Positions 34,710 through 42,944 of a stretch of DNA of 64,000 nt are shown one piece after another. Position numbers and translations under genes: made by a program. The stretch is from Larkinella arboricola (GTDB taxonomy: Bacteria > Bacteroidota > Bacteroidia > Cytophagales > Spirosomataceae). The stretch's first letter is position 1; every line of letters starts with the position of its first letter. The notes beneath the pieces were generated by a model, which ran no database searches, had not been told where the DNA came from, and saw only the letters and a program-made list of their open reading frames with translations. Location of the stretch: contig NZ_QLMC01000002.1 in assembly GCF_003259745.1 (NCBI RefSeq), forward strand, positions 980,272-1,044,271. The letters run 5' to 3'.

Positions 34710-36113
34710 TTACTGGGCGGCCACGGGCATGGCGAAGTTTTTGGCGGCATCGTCCACAATCAGTACCCAATCCTGACCATAGCCCGTCGTGGGTGGTTTC
34801 ATCGACTGACGGCCCTGGTTGGCAAACGTGCCCGCCGGTTTTACCTCCCCCTTGCGTGGATCAAACCAGTACGTTTTCACCTCTTTTCCGGAAATCCGGC
34901 CCAGTTGCAGTGTAAACGGTTTTCCGGCTGCGGTATACACAAAGGCGTAATCCTTGCCCCGCGTGGCCTGAATCCGCTCGGCCGGAACGTAATTATTCTC
35001 AGCAATCAGCGACTGATCGGGCACCCGGTCCAGCAGCGGCCGCGATTCCATCAGCCGCCGGACAAACTGCATCTGGCTGGCTCCCGGCAGGTTCAGGGCG
35101 TCGTACCAGGCAAAATGCGGGCCGTTGACGGGTTCTTTGCCCGGCGAATACATCTGCCAGATGTCGTGGCAACCGTACGTGTGGCCGTGCGCTCCGGCAA
35201 ATAAATCCAGGTACGCGTATTTCCGCACATCGTAGGCGTTGGAGGTGCCCAGATCCTGTACATTGAAACAAACCGGGTGGTCTTCGTAAATCGGTTCGGC
35301 GTCGATCACGGGTTTGGCCGGTGTTCGGTTATACACAAAGGCGATCTTGTCGTGCGTGGGTGTATCACGGCAATGCCCGTTCTGGAGCATGTTAAAATCC
35401 AGCCAGTTGTCGTTGTGAAACCAGTGCGACGAGCCGCCCATTTCCAGCGCGTTGGGCTGCGGGTGAAAACTCATCAGGGCCTTGTCGTTCCCACCCACTC
35501 CTTCGGCCACGCCCTCGGCCATCGCCCGCCAGACGGCCACATCGTCTGAGTTTTCGCGCGGGGTGCGGTCACCGCCCAGCACCCAGACAATATTATCCCG
35601 GTCTTTGTAGCGGTTACCCATCCAGCGGCCAAACGCGCGGGCATTGGCGGTGTTGAAAATTTCCGGGCCTTTTCCCCAGGTCGATTTGTTGAGCTTGTCG
35701 CCCCAGGTGGGCAGCAGTGCCACCACCATACCGTTTTCGGCGGCTTTTCCGATGATGTAATCGACGTGTTTGAAATAGGCTTCGTTAGGCTGGGCCGGAT
35801 CGTTGTTCTGCAATGGCCTCTCCCCCAGCGCGTTCGGATCATTCAAGCCATCGAGTTCTGCCAGAGCCACCGCCTGCACAACCGTAAAGCCCTGTTCGGC
35901 CCGGCGTTTGAGATACCGGTCGGCATCTTCGCGGTTCAGCCGGTGAAAAAGCTCCCAGGCCGTGTCGCCCAGCCAGAAAAACGGCGTACCGTCCTGATGC
36001 ACCAGATACCGTTTGTTGTCGGAAACCCGCAGACGACCGTGCGAAAAAGGTTTCTGGGCATACGAGAGCCAATTTGCCAGCAGCAGACCGGCCAGAATCA
36101 TCCAGCGTTTCAT
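34710..36113 (-). CDS. GH140-like (DUF4038) glycoside hydrolase
   Basis: 467 residues with a signal peptide (residues 1-19). The DUF4038 barrel occupies about 25-370 and opens with the family's KRYLVHQDGTPFFWLGDTAWELF. The C-terminal 85 residues look like the collagen-binding/DUF5060-type beta domain paired with it. GH140 includes apiosidases acting on rhamnogalacturonan II; the apiose link is a family inference, not a proof. Conserved acidic residues occur in VWVLGGDRTPRE and VIDAEPIYEDH, which fit the catalytic pair. Periplasmic or exported. No SusCD pair adjoins it. Confidence 0.88.
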   Translation of the reverse strand: MKRWMILAGLLLANWLSYAQKPFSHGRLRVSDNKRYLVHQDGTPFFWLGDTAWELFHRLNREDADRYLKRRAEQGFTVVQAVALAELDGLNDPNALGERPLQNNDPAQPNEAYFKHVDYIIGKAAENGMVVALLPTWGDKLNKSTWGKGPEIFNTANARAFGRWMGNRYKDRDNIVWVLGGDRTPRENSDDVAVWRAMAEGVAEGVGGNDKALMSFHPQPNALEMGGSSHWFHNDNWLDFNMLQNGHCRDTPTHDKIAFVYNRTPAKPVIDAEPIYEDHPVCFNVQDLGTSNAYDVRKYAYLDLFAGAHGHTYGCHDIWQMYSPGKEPVNGPHFAWYDALNLPGASQMQFVRRLMESRPLLDRVPDQSLIAENNYVPAERIQATRGKDYAFVYTAAGKPFTLQLGRISGKEVKTYWFDPRKGEVKPAGTFANQGRQSMKPPTTGYGQDWVLIVDDAAKNFAMPVAAQ

Positions 36114-36237
36114 AAAGGGAGTAGGAAGTAACCGTTTTTACCAAGTACAGTAGAGTAGAGTATTGTCGGCCTGAAGGTAGGCGATTTTTGAAATTCTATC
36201 AACCAGGCAGGATAAATTATGAGTTAAGACAACAAAA

Positions 36238-36278
36238 AAGGTACGCTCAACCACCTACCCGGTTTATCAGCGTACCTT
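36238..36278 (-). terminator. Terminator of the JmjC-like gene
   Basis: AAGGTACGCT (36238-36247) and AGCGTACCTT (36269-36278) pair perfectly. On the minus strand a T-run follows (forward A-run at 36234-36239). It lies 33 bases past the stop. Confidence 0.8.
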
Positions 36279-36310
36279 ATTTTTCTGTCTATGTGCTCCA
36301 CCCCTGCTTT

Positions 36311-37201
36311 CTACAGCACCAGTTCCTCCGGTCGGCTGAACTGCCTGATGGCTTCGTTCGCGTTCTCAAACGCCTTGCGGTTTTTGTATTCAAACCAGGG
36401 CCTGGTAAAGTATTTCTTCATGAAGTTGTCGATTCGCATTTCGCCGAGCAGATTCCAGGCCCCCTGAGCCCGTTTCAGCCACGACTCGTTGAGCACCCGG
36501 AGCGCCAGGGCGTACCCACCGTCGATGTACTCGATGTAGTGCCAGTAACCGGCTGGAATATAGATCGTTTCGCCATAATCCAGTGTACATTCGTAGCCTT
36601 TGACGTGCTGCAAACCCGGGTATTTTTCGTAATCGGGGTTGTTGACGTTTGTATACGTAATCACCGAAAACGGCAAGCGGTACAACAGAGGTGTGTATTC
36701 GGGAGCAAACAGAACCACGCGCTTACGCCCCACAAACTGCGTCAGAAAGACGTGCGACATATCGATGTCGTAGTGCATGTGCACAATGGACCCGGCTCCG
36801 CCGTAGAACATAAACGGCAGGTTCATCATAAACCCGTCCACGAGATCCGGCTTCAGAATGTCGTTCTTCAGCGACGGAATGTGCTTGAAAATATTGAAGA
36901 GGAAAATCCGCAGTTCAACTTTTTCGTTGGAGGCAATCTTGTCGAGGTATTCCCCGAAATTCATGCGCTCATCCACAAACATGGTGCTTTTGTCGGGGTC
37001 GGCGGGTTTGTTGTTGTATAAATCCACGGTCAGGTGTCCGGCCCGTTCCTTCAGTTTTTCGAAAGACCAGTTTTGGTAGGCGGGCCAGTCGTGGCAAAAA
37101 TCCTTAATGACGGCGGGCTTGTGTTTTTTGAAGTATTCCTGTTGAAAAAGGCCCTTATCGACTTTGGAAACGCGATCGATCGGTAATAATTCTATAGCCA
37201 T
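36311..37201 (-). CDS. Cupin_8/JmjC-like Fe(II)/2-oxoglutarate oxygenase
   Basis: 296 residues. Iron ligands are visible as H143-x-D145 (in VHMHYDIDMSH) and H221 (in IPAGYWHYIE), the facial triad of JmjC and asparaginyl-hydroxylase-like enzymes. A lysine/threonine binding site for 2-oxoglutarate is expected but was not assigned. No signal peptide. Family members hydroxylate proteins or small molecules; the target is unknown. Single gene with its own terminator. Confidence 0.85.
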   Translation of the reverse strand: MAIELLPIDRVSKVDKGLFQQEYFKKHKPAVIKDFCHDWPAYQNWSFEKLKERAGHLTVDLYNNKPADPDKSTMFVDERMNFGEYLDKIASNEKVELRIFLFNIFKHIPSLKNDILKPDLVDGFMMNLPFMFYGGAGSIVHMHYDIDMSHVFLTQFVGRKRVVLFAPEYTPLLYRLPFSVITYTNVNNPDYEKYPGLQHVKGYECTLDYGETIYIPAGYWHYIEYIDGGYALALRVLNESWLKRAQGAWNLLGEMRIDNFMKKYFTRPWFEYKNRKAFENANEAIRQFSRPEELVL

Positions 37202-37339
37202 ATCGATAATCAGTGTGGTTTACAACTAAAATTCACAGCAGTTAACACGCTAAAATTACCTAAGGGTTCACACAAGTAGCGGAAAATATGACTAGAAATG
37301 CATTAAAACAAGGTTAAAACTATCCAAAAAACAAAAACG

Positions 37340-37395
37340 AACCCGCTGCCCAAAATCCGGCCTCTGAAAATGACCGGACAGTGGACTAGCGGGTT
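37340..37395 (-). terminator. Terminator of the GapN-type gene
   Basis: AACCCGCT (37340-37347) pairs with AGCGGGTT (37388-37395); an inner stem can form between TCCGG and CCGGA. The minus strand then reads through C and G into a T-rich tail. It is 26 bases past the stop. Confidence 0.6.
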
Positions 37396-37421
37396 GAGGG
37401 TCAGCACCTGAGCGTCGGTGA

Positions 37422-39050
37422 TCAGAACACGAAATGAGTCGATAAAAACTCGGACTGATGCTGCTCCACAATGGTGTTCAGGATCGTTTTGTTGGGGTCA
37501 GTATCCTTGGTTGCCACCACGGTCCGGATCGAGAACGAACGCAGGGCATCTTCCACCGACAGCGTTCCTTCCGCCGAATCTTTCCGACCCGTGAACGGGA
37601 ACGTATCCGGCCCGCGCTGGCACTGGGCGTTGATGTTGACCCGGCTTACCTGGTTGACCAGCTGATCGACCAGGGTGGCAATCTGCGCGGTTTCCGTCCC
37701 GAAAATGCTGACCTGCTGGCCGTGATCGGCGTTGATGATATACCGAATCGGTTCCTCAATGTCGTCGAACGGAACCACCGGCACGACGGGACCAAACTGT
37801 TCCTCGCGGTAGAGCTTCATACCTTCTTTAACCGGATACACCAGCGCCGGAAAAACAAACGACTCGACAGCGGTGCCGCCCCCTTCGTTCAGCACGCGGG
37901 CGCCCTGCCCGGCGGCATCGCGCAGGCATTCGTCCAGGTACGCCGGTTTGCCGGGTTCGGGCAGTGGTGTCACCTGAGCGCCTTTGTCCCAGGGCATTCC
38001 GGGTTTGAGTTTGTTCAGTTCTTCGCCAAACCGTTGCAGGAAAGCATCCGCCAGCGAGCGATGTACCCACAGAATTTTGAGGGCCGTACACCGCTGCCCG
38101 TTGAACGACATGCTGCCCAGCATGCATTCCTTAACCGTCAGTTCAATGTCGGCATCGGGCAGGATCACGGCCGCGTTTTTGGCATCGAGGCTCAGCACGG
38201 CCCGCAGCCGGTTGCTTTTGGGGTGCATTTTCTTCAGGCTATCGGCCACCCGGCTGGAGCCAATCAGGGCCAGCACGTTGATTTTCCCGGACTTCATCAG
38301 GGTTGGTACCACGGTGGCACCCCGCCCGTAGACGGTATTGACAACGCCCTTCGGAAACGAAGTCTGGAAGGCTTCGAGCAGCGGATGGTGCAGCAGCGTG
38401 CCGTGTTTCGGCGGCTTGAACAATACCGTATTGCCCATCAGAATGGCCGGAATCAGGGTCGTGTAGGTTTCGTTGAGCGGGTAATTGAATGGCCCCATGC
38501 ACAGCACCACGCCCAGCGGAGAACGCCGGATTTGCCCAATGATGCCTTCTTCAATCCGAAACCGCGAACCGGCCCGGTCAAGGTCCTTGAAGGCGTCGAT
38601 GGTGTCGGAAATGTACTGCACGGTGCGGTCAAATTCCTTAATCGAATCGCCCAGCGTTTTGCCAATTTCCCACATCAACAGGTTAACCACTTCTTTTTTC
38701 TGCTCCACCATTTTGCTCACGAAGCGTTCCATGCACCGGATACGGGCCGTTACCGACATGGTCGGCCATTCGCCCCGCCCGTTGTCATACGCCCGCACGG
38801 CGGCATCGAGGGCGTCGAGGGCTTCCTGGTCGTCTGCCGGAAGCGGGTAACTGCCGATCACTTTCCGGACCAGTCCTTCGGCCGTCCGAACATATACGGG
38901 GGAGAGAACTTCCTGCGTGGGGCCGTCCCAGGAACGGATTTCGCCATCAACCAAATAGTCCCGCTGATGCAGGGGGGTAATCCGGAATTCGTCCGGAATC
39001 TGATCTTCGGTCGGAAACAAGCTTTCCAGCTGCTGCGATAATTGCGTCAT
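37422..39050 (-). CDS. gapN: GapN-type NADP-dependent glyceraldehyde-3-phosphate dehydrogenase
   Basis: 542 residues from ATG 39050 (the 21-codon extension upstream is discarded). It is an aldehyde dehydrogenase of the non-phosphorylating GAPDH type, turning glyceraldehyde 3-phosphate into 3-phosphoglycerate with NADPH. The oxyanion Asn (N190 in MGPFNYPLNETY) and the catalytic Cys (C321 in FNGQRCTALK) are present. The general-base segment, normally ELGGK, reads SLDAK at 287-291; relatives of this branch often have an acidic residue at the third position. A related aldehyde substrate is possible. Single gene. Confidence 0.82.
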   Translation of the reverse strand: MTQLSQQLESLFPTEDQIPDEFRITPLHQRDYLVDGEIRSWDGPTQEVLSPVYVRTAEGLVRKVIGSYPLPADDQEALDALDAAVRAYDNGRGEWPTMSVTARIRCMERFVSKMVEQKKEVVNLLMWEIGKTLGDSIKEFDRTVQYISDTIDAFKDLDRAGSRFRIEEGIIGQIRRSPLGVVLCMGPFNYPLNETYTTLIPAILMGNTVLFKPPKHGTLLHHPLLEAFQTSFPKGVVNTVYGRGATVVPTLMKSGKINVLALIGSSRVADSLKKMHPKSNRLRAVLSLDAKNAAVILPDADIELTVKECMLGSMSFNGQRCTALKILWVHRSLADAFLQRFGEELNKLKPGMPWDKGAQVTPLPEPGKPAYLDECLRDAAGQGARVLNEGGGTAVESFVFPALVYPVKEGMKLYREEQFGPVVPVVPFDDIEEPIRYIINADHGQQVSIFGTETAQIATLVDQLVNQVSRVNINAQCQRGPDTFPFTGRKDSAEGTLSVEDALRSFSIRTVVATKDTDPNKTILNTIVEQHQSEFLSTHFVF

Positions 39051-39275
39051 ACGATCAATATAGAAATGGTAATGATTGCGAATTAATCGATACAAAAAAA
39101 CCGTCCTTACCAAAGCAGGCCGGTCGATACGCGTACGAAGTCGATGAAGAGAAGATGGTCCTGATGTTCTGAATCAGGCACGCAAAAGTATGGAAACTGT
39201 TGCTAATCGACGCAAATGATGGAAATGAAAAATTGATTAAAATCAGCTTCTGGCCCTTTTCGGTTTAAAAAGGCC

Positions 39276-39303
39276 GAAACAGTCCGAAAGTTCGGGCTGT
39301 TTC
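39276..39303 (-). terminator. Terminator of the GH42-like gene
   Basis: GAAACAGTCCGA (39276-39287) pairs with TCGGGCTGTTTC (39292-39303) with one mismatch. The minus strand continues into GGCC then TTTTT. Confidence 0.65.
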
Positions 39304-39320
39304 TGAAAATCAGATACTCC

Positions 39321-41699
39321 CTATTTCTTCAGCACGTTCACCGTAACGGTCTGCTGCCCGCTCTCCACCCGCAGAATCAGGATTCCGGCCGGTTGGCTGC
39401 CAACGCCGAACTGCTGGTTCTCAATAGCCCGGGCGGCTTCAACCAGCCGGTGATGAATCACCCGACCGCGGATGTCGGTGAGCTGGTAGCGAACGGCTTT
39501 GCCTTCGGCGCCCTGTAGACCCACCTGTACCTGGTCATCGACCGGGTTGCCCCAAACCGTTACCTTCAATGGCGGCTTCTGTTCAGCCGACAGGCGGGCC
39601 GACGACGGACAGGTCAGCATCCTGGGCGCGTATTTCAGGGTGTAGTTGCTGTTCAGAATTTTGGCGCTGATCTCATGGGGCCGGTTGTCTTTCAGGCTCT
39701 CCGGGGTTGTAAAACGGTAGGCATGACTGCCATTTCCTTTGCCAGCCGCTACCAGATCGGGCCGGTTAATATTGGCCTCGGCTGTGCCGATTGGCTGACC
39801 GTCGGCGAAGAATTCTACGGTCAGGGGCGTATTGGGCTTATCACGGTCCCAGACCCACCCCCGAATGGTTCCGCACTCCACCTTATCGAGAAAACCCTCA
39901 AAATTGCCGGTCACAACAACCGGCCCCGGCTCCCCGGGTTCTTCGCCACCCGGTTGCGGCTGCGGACTCGTCTTCACTCGAATGGCAAACTTATCGATCA
40001 CCGAAGCACCGTCGTTATCCGTTGCCGTGGCCACCACAACCATGTGAACCTCCGCCATTGGCGTTCCGGTAATGCGGTTTGTCGTACCATTATAGGTTAA
40101 CCCACCCTTCAGGCCACTGACTTCCAGTTTGACAATGGTACCGTCCGAATCCTGAAAATGTTGTTTGCCCAGGGCCAGACTGAACGGTTTGCCAACCGGA
40201 ATGTTCATATCCGGAAACGGCTGTATAACCGTCGGGGGCTGGTTTTCAACCGGCTGCGACGGATCGGCTTCTTCGTCCAGCAGATCTTCAACCAGGGTTA
40301 CGTTCACGGGCTTTTTTCCTGATTTGTTGTACTGCTCCGTCCAGCGGATGCTGATGGGCGCGTAGAAATCCCGGAGTATTTCGGAAAGTGTATAGCTGAT
40401 GGTGCTGCCGGTCTGTACCTGCGTCACCGGTTTGTCGAGTAAACCGGCATCCAGCACCTTCCTGACCAAAGCCGTCAGCACCGGCCGGGCCGCATCACTG
40501 CCGAAATTGGCCAGCGTAATCATCGAAGCACCGTGTTCGAGACACTCCTGTACCTGCGCAAAATACGTGTTAATGGATACCGACTTGTGGAACATACCGT
40601 CCACGGCGTTGATCATGAAGGCCCCCGGTTTCAGGTTGCTCCGGACTACATCCATCGAAAACCGGTGATTATAGTCCGGGCCGTCGTTAAACTTCAAACC
40701 GTCGGCGTTCTGATTCAGGCTTTTAAATCCGGCCGTTCCCCGCAGGCCACTCAGCCGGTCCCAAACGGCTCCATGCTGATTCACAACCCGGATAGCACCA
40801 TCGACCGACCGGATTGTCTGGGTCATGTCATTCAGAAACGTTTCGAGCAGCCGGTGCCGAAAGATATACCAGTCTTTTCCCTGACGATTGGCCATATAAA
40901 CGCTGAACGGATCGCCGGTACTGCCGGTTGGCGGGTTAACGGCATTCCAGTCGCCATAACGGGTTCCCCAGCGGCTGTTTAGCTGGGTCAGCGTAAACCG
41001 CGCCCGCAGCCACTCCCGGAACGCGTTTTTCATCGAATTGCTGTAGTCAAACCCGATGGGTCCTTTCAGATTTTCTTTGGTATATACGGGCGAAAACTCG
41101 GCTTCCAGCGCCGGAGAGGACACCACCGATATAAACAGCAATTGATTCTGCTGCTGTAAATAGTGATACCGTTTGGTACATTCCTCCACAAAGTCTTTTG
41201 CCGATTCGATGGCGGGCTGGTGGGCAAAACTCACCTGAACGTTTCCGATACCGGTTGTCCGGGTTCCATCGGACGCCACCATCGTTTCGTTTTCCGACCA
41301 GAAACCGCCCAGACGCGAGTTTTCCCGCCCTACAAAAAGGCGCAGCGCGATTTTCAGGCCCAGCCGCTGCGCCGTCTGAATGTGGGAGTCTACCACGGTC
41401 CAGTTGGGCGTGCTCTGGCGGGTCGGATACACCATATCCCAGTTGATCGTAATTTCAACCGCATTACAGCCCGCAGCAGCCGAATGGGCAATGCGTTCGT
41501 CGTCTATTTTCGGATCGGTTTCAAAATTAAAGATCGTCACGCCCAGAAACCGCTTCTGGTTGACGGGAGCCAGCCCGCTGGAGACGGTATGGGGTTGGCT
41601 GGCCGTCGGCATGACCGGAGCGGCCTGGCTGCCAATTGACAGAAAACTGAAGCCAAAGAAGAGCGCAAGGTGAAGAAGTACTAACGGTTTGTTTTCCAT
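39321..41699 (-). CDS. GH42-like secreted barrel protein with cadherin-like, GWxWDR and T9SS domains
   Basis: 792 residues from ATG 41699, which gives a clear signal peptide (MENKPLVLLHLALFFGFSF); the longer frame upstream is discarded. Residues 50-450 are a TIM-barrel like beta-galactosidase family GH42 (RFTLTQLNSRWGTRYGDWNA is typical), then a cadherin/He_PIG-like domain at about 490-575, one GWxWDR domain at 599-697 and a T9SS type A sorting end at 705-792. The catalytic Glu pair was not assigned with confidence, so the enzyme class is tentative. Exported to the surface or medium by T9SS. Its GWxWDR domain is shared with the LRR protein. Confidence 0.82.
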   Translation of the reverse strand: MENKPLVLLHLALFFGFSFLSIGSQAAPVMPTASQPHTVSSGLAPVNQKRFLGVTIFNFETDPKIDDERIAHSAAAGCNAVEITINWDMVYPTRQSTPNWTVVDSHIQTAQRLGLKIALRLFVGRENSRLGGFWSENETMVASDGTRTTGIGNVQVSFAHQPAIESAKDFVEECTKRYHYLQQQNQLLFISVVSSPALEAEFSPVYTKENLKGPIGFDYSNSMKNAFREWLRARFTLTQLNSRWGTRYGDWNAVNPPTGSTGDPFSVYMANRQGKDWYIFRHRLLETFLNDMTQTIRSVDGAIRVVNQHGAVWDRLSGLRGTAGFKSLNQNADGLKFNDGPDYNHRFSMDVVRSNLKPGAFMINAVDGMFHKSVSINTYFAQVQECLEHGASMITLANFGSDAARPVLTALVRKVLDAGLLDKPVTQVQTGSTISYTLSEILRDFYAPISIRWTEQYNKSGKKPVNVTLVEDLLDEEADPSQPVENQPPTVIQPFPDMNIPVGKPFSLALGKQHFQDSDGTIVKLEVSGLKGGLTYNGTTNRITGTPMAEVHMVVVATATDNDGASVIDKFAIRVKTSPQPQPGGEEPGEPGPVVVTGNFEGFLDKVECGTIRGWVWDRDKPNTPLTVEFFADGQPIGTAEANINRPDLVAAGKGNGSHAYRFTTPESLKDNRPHEISAKILNSNYTLKYAPRMLTCPSSARLSAEQKPPLKVTVWGNPVDDQVQVGLQGAEGKAVRYQLTDIRGRVIHHRLVEAARAIENQQFGVGSQPAGILILRVESGQQTVTVNVLKK

Positions 41700-42056
41700 T
41701 TCGTTGCGTTGACAATCAATGTACATACTAGTATAGTACTCAATCAGCCTGACCCGGCTCCGCATCCAGGCAATCTTTACAAACCGTTCTAACCGAACGG
41801 TTTTGCAGCCTCCGGGATGGCTACCCCTGATCGTCCGCACTCAGGAAGGAATCAACTTTTCAACGTCCAGAACGCCACCGTCAAACCGCTCTACCCATCC
41901 GGACAATCTCACGAATGCCTGATAACCACTCACTAACACTTCGTCAGCAAGATATTCACAAACCCGAGAAAGCCAGTCCCGCAGGATTGGTTTCTGGCAC
42001 AGCAGGATTTGATTTTCAAGCCGGTATCCGTCCGTTTCAGCAGACTATTCCGCCAT

Positions 42057-42079
42057 AATGCGCCGGTAGATGGCGCATT
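42057..42079 (+). repeat. Hairpin AATGCGCC / GGCGCATT
   Basis: Perfect 8-bp arms with a 7-base loop, followed on the plus strand by TTGATTTT. It resembles a weak terminator or RNA stem, but no gene ends just upstream on the plus strand. Confidence 0.5.
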
Positions 42080-42268
42080 TGATTTTAAAATGCCGCCCCG
42101 GAAAAGCATTTCATTTATTCTATTGCTCATGAATTGCAGCCCGGTCTCCTTTATACGCATTCGTTTCCGTTGGTCCGGTTGCAAAACAAACCATCCTTTC
42201 TCAATTTTCATGATCCGGCGCGTAGGGATCGGTAGGCGGTCACGATCCTTCCGAGGATGGTTGAAGAG

Positions 42269-42301
42269 GTTATTCATTCGCCCCGGGCCCGAATGAATAA
42301 C
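42269..42301. repeat. Palindrome with 12-bp perfect arms
   Basis: GTTATTCATTCG and CGAATGAATAAC around CCCCGGGCC. There is no T-run on either side, so it is unlikely to be an intrinsic terminator. A protein-binding site or RNA stem are the alternatives. Confidence 0.75.
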
Positions 42302-42390
42302 TGGCTCTCATTTATATTCTATTTTTCCGAGATCACAGCTCCTTTCATTTTCGCCCTTCGCTTCTTCCTATTCTCCAAACAAACCTACAT

Positions 42391-42408
42391 AAACGTATAA
42401 AACGTATA
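42391..42408 (+). repeat. Perfect tandem pair AAACGTATA
   Basis: Two adjacent 9-base copies, about 540 bases upstream of the kinase start. It could be a regulator half-site pair. Confidence 0.5.
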
Positions 42409-42908
42409 GACTTGTGCGATCACGCAATAGCGGTAATTAGTCACCATACATCCGATGCTCATAGGAGTTGATTCGGATAACGTTTTTGTAACCCCCGAAA
42501 ATGAAATAGTAACTTTTTAGGTTCCGGCTCCGGCTTAGGTACGGAATTTGCATTTCCTACTCATTAGAAAAGATATTGTATTCCGTTTCTGTCTGTAACC
42601 GGCCTTGACAAAGACGAACAAATCACCATAAATGCCGTTTCTTTTATCAGACAATGAGTTATCCCAACCCATCATGAGAAGCATTTTTAGTTCGATTCCT
42701 GCGTTCTGATGGCTCATTCTTTCAACGGTGTCTGTTAAAGACAGGCAGATGGACAGACGCTAACCCGGTACAGCGGGTATCCAGCGCCCGTTTAAATCCA
42801 TCCATTAAGTCCGGGTTGACTTGTAAACTCTTTGTTACCGGGAACCATGGTTCGGTGTACGATATGTTTTTTTAGCCCTCTCGCTTGTAGGGAACTTAAT
42901 TTGAACAC

Positions 42909-42927
42909 GTGTATTGACGAAATACAC
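42909..42927. promoter_or_regulatory. Inverted repeat just upstream of the giant kinase gene
   Basis: GTGTATT and AATACAC with a 5-base spacer, ending 17 bases before the ATG at 42945. Position and symmetry fit an operator or a small RNA stem near the ribosome-binding site. Function not shown. Confidence 0.4.
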
Positions 42928-42944
42928 CCTTTATCCGGTTTAGT

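Larger units (their letters stand above)
41700..42944. other. 1.2-kb gene-free region with structured elements
   Basis: No convincing gene. Two minus-strand open frames (114 codons at 41933-42277, 60 codons at 42535-42717) lack recognisable motifs. The stretch contains an 8-bp hairpin (42057-42079), a 12-bp-arm palindrome (42269-42301), a perfect 9-bp direct repeat (42391-42408) and an inverted repeat just before the giant kinase start (42909-42927). It may hold a regulatory RNA, the kinase leader or a decayed gene. Confidence 0.5.

Noticed and set aside
37458-39041. A 527-codon open frame opposite the gapN gene
   Set aside because: Antisense to a clear aldehyde dehydrogenase and rich in His/Arg without family features.
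41933-42277. A 114-codon minus-strand frame starting inside the 12-bp-arm palindrome
   Set aside because: No motif and no homology that I recognise; the structured elements are better explained as non-coding.
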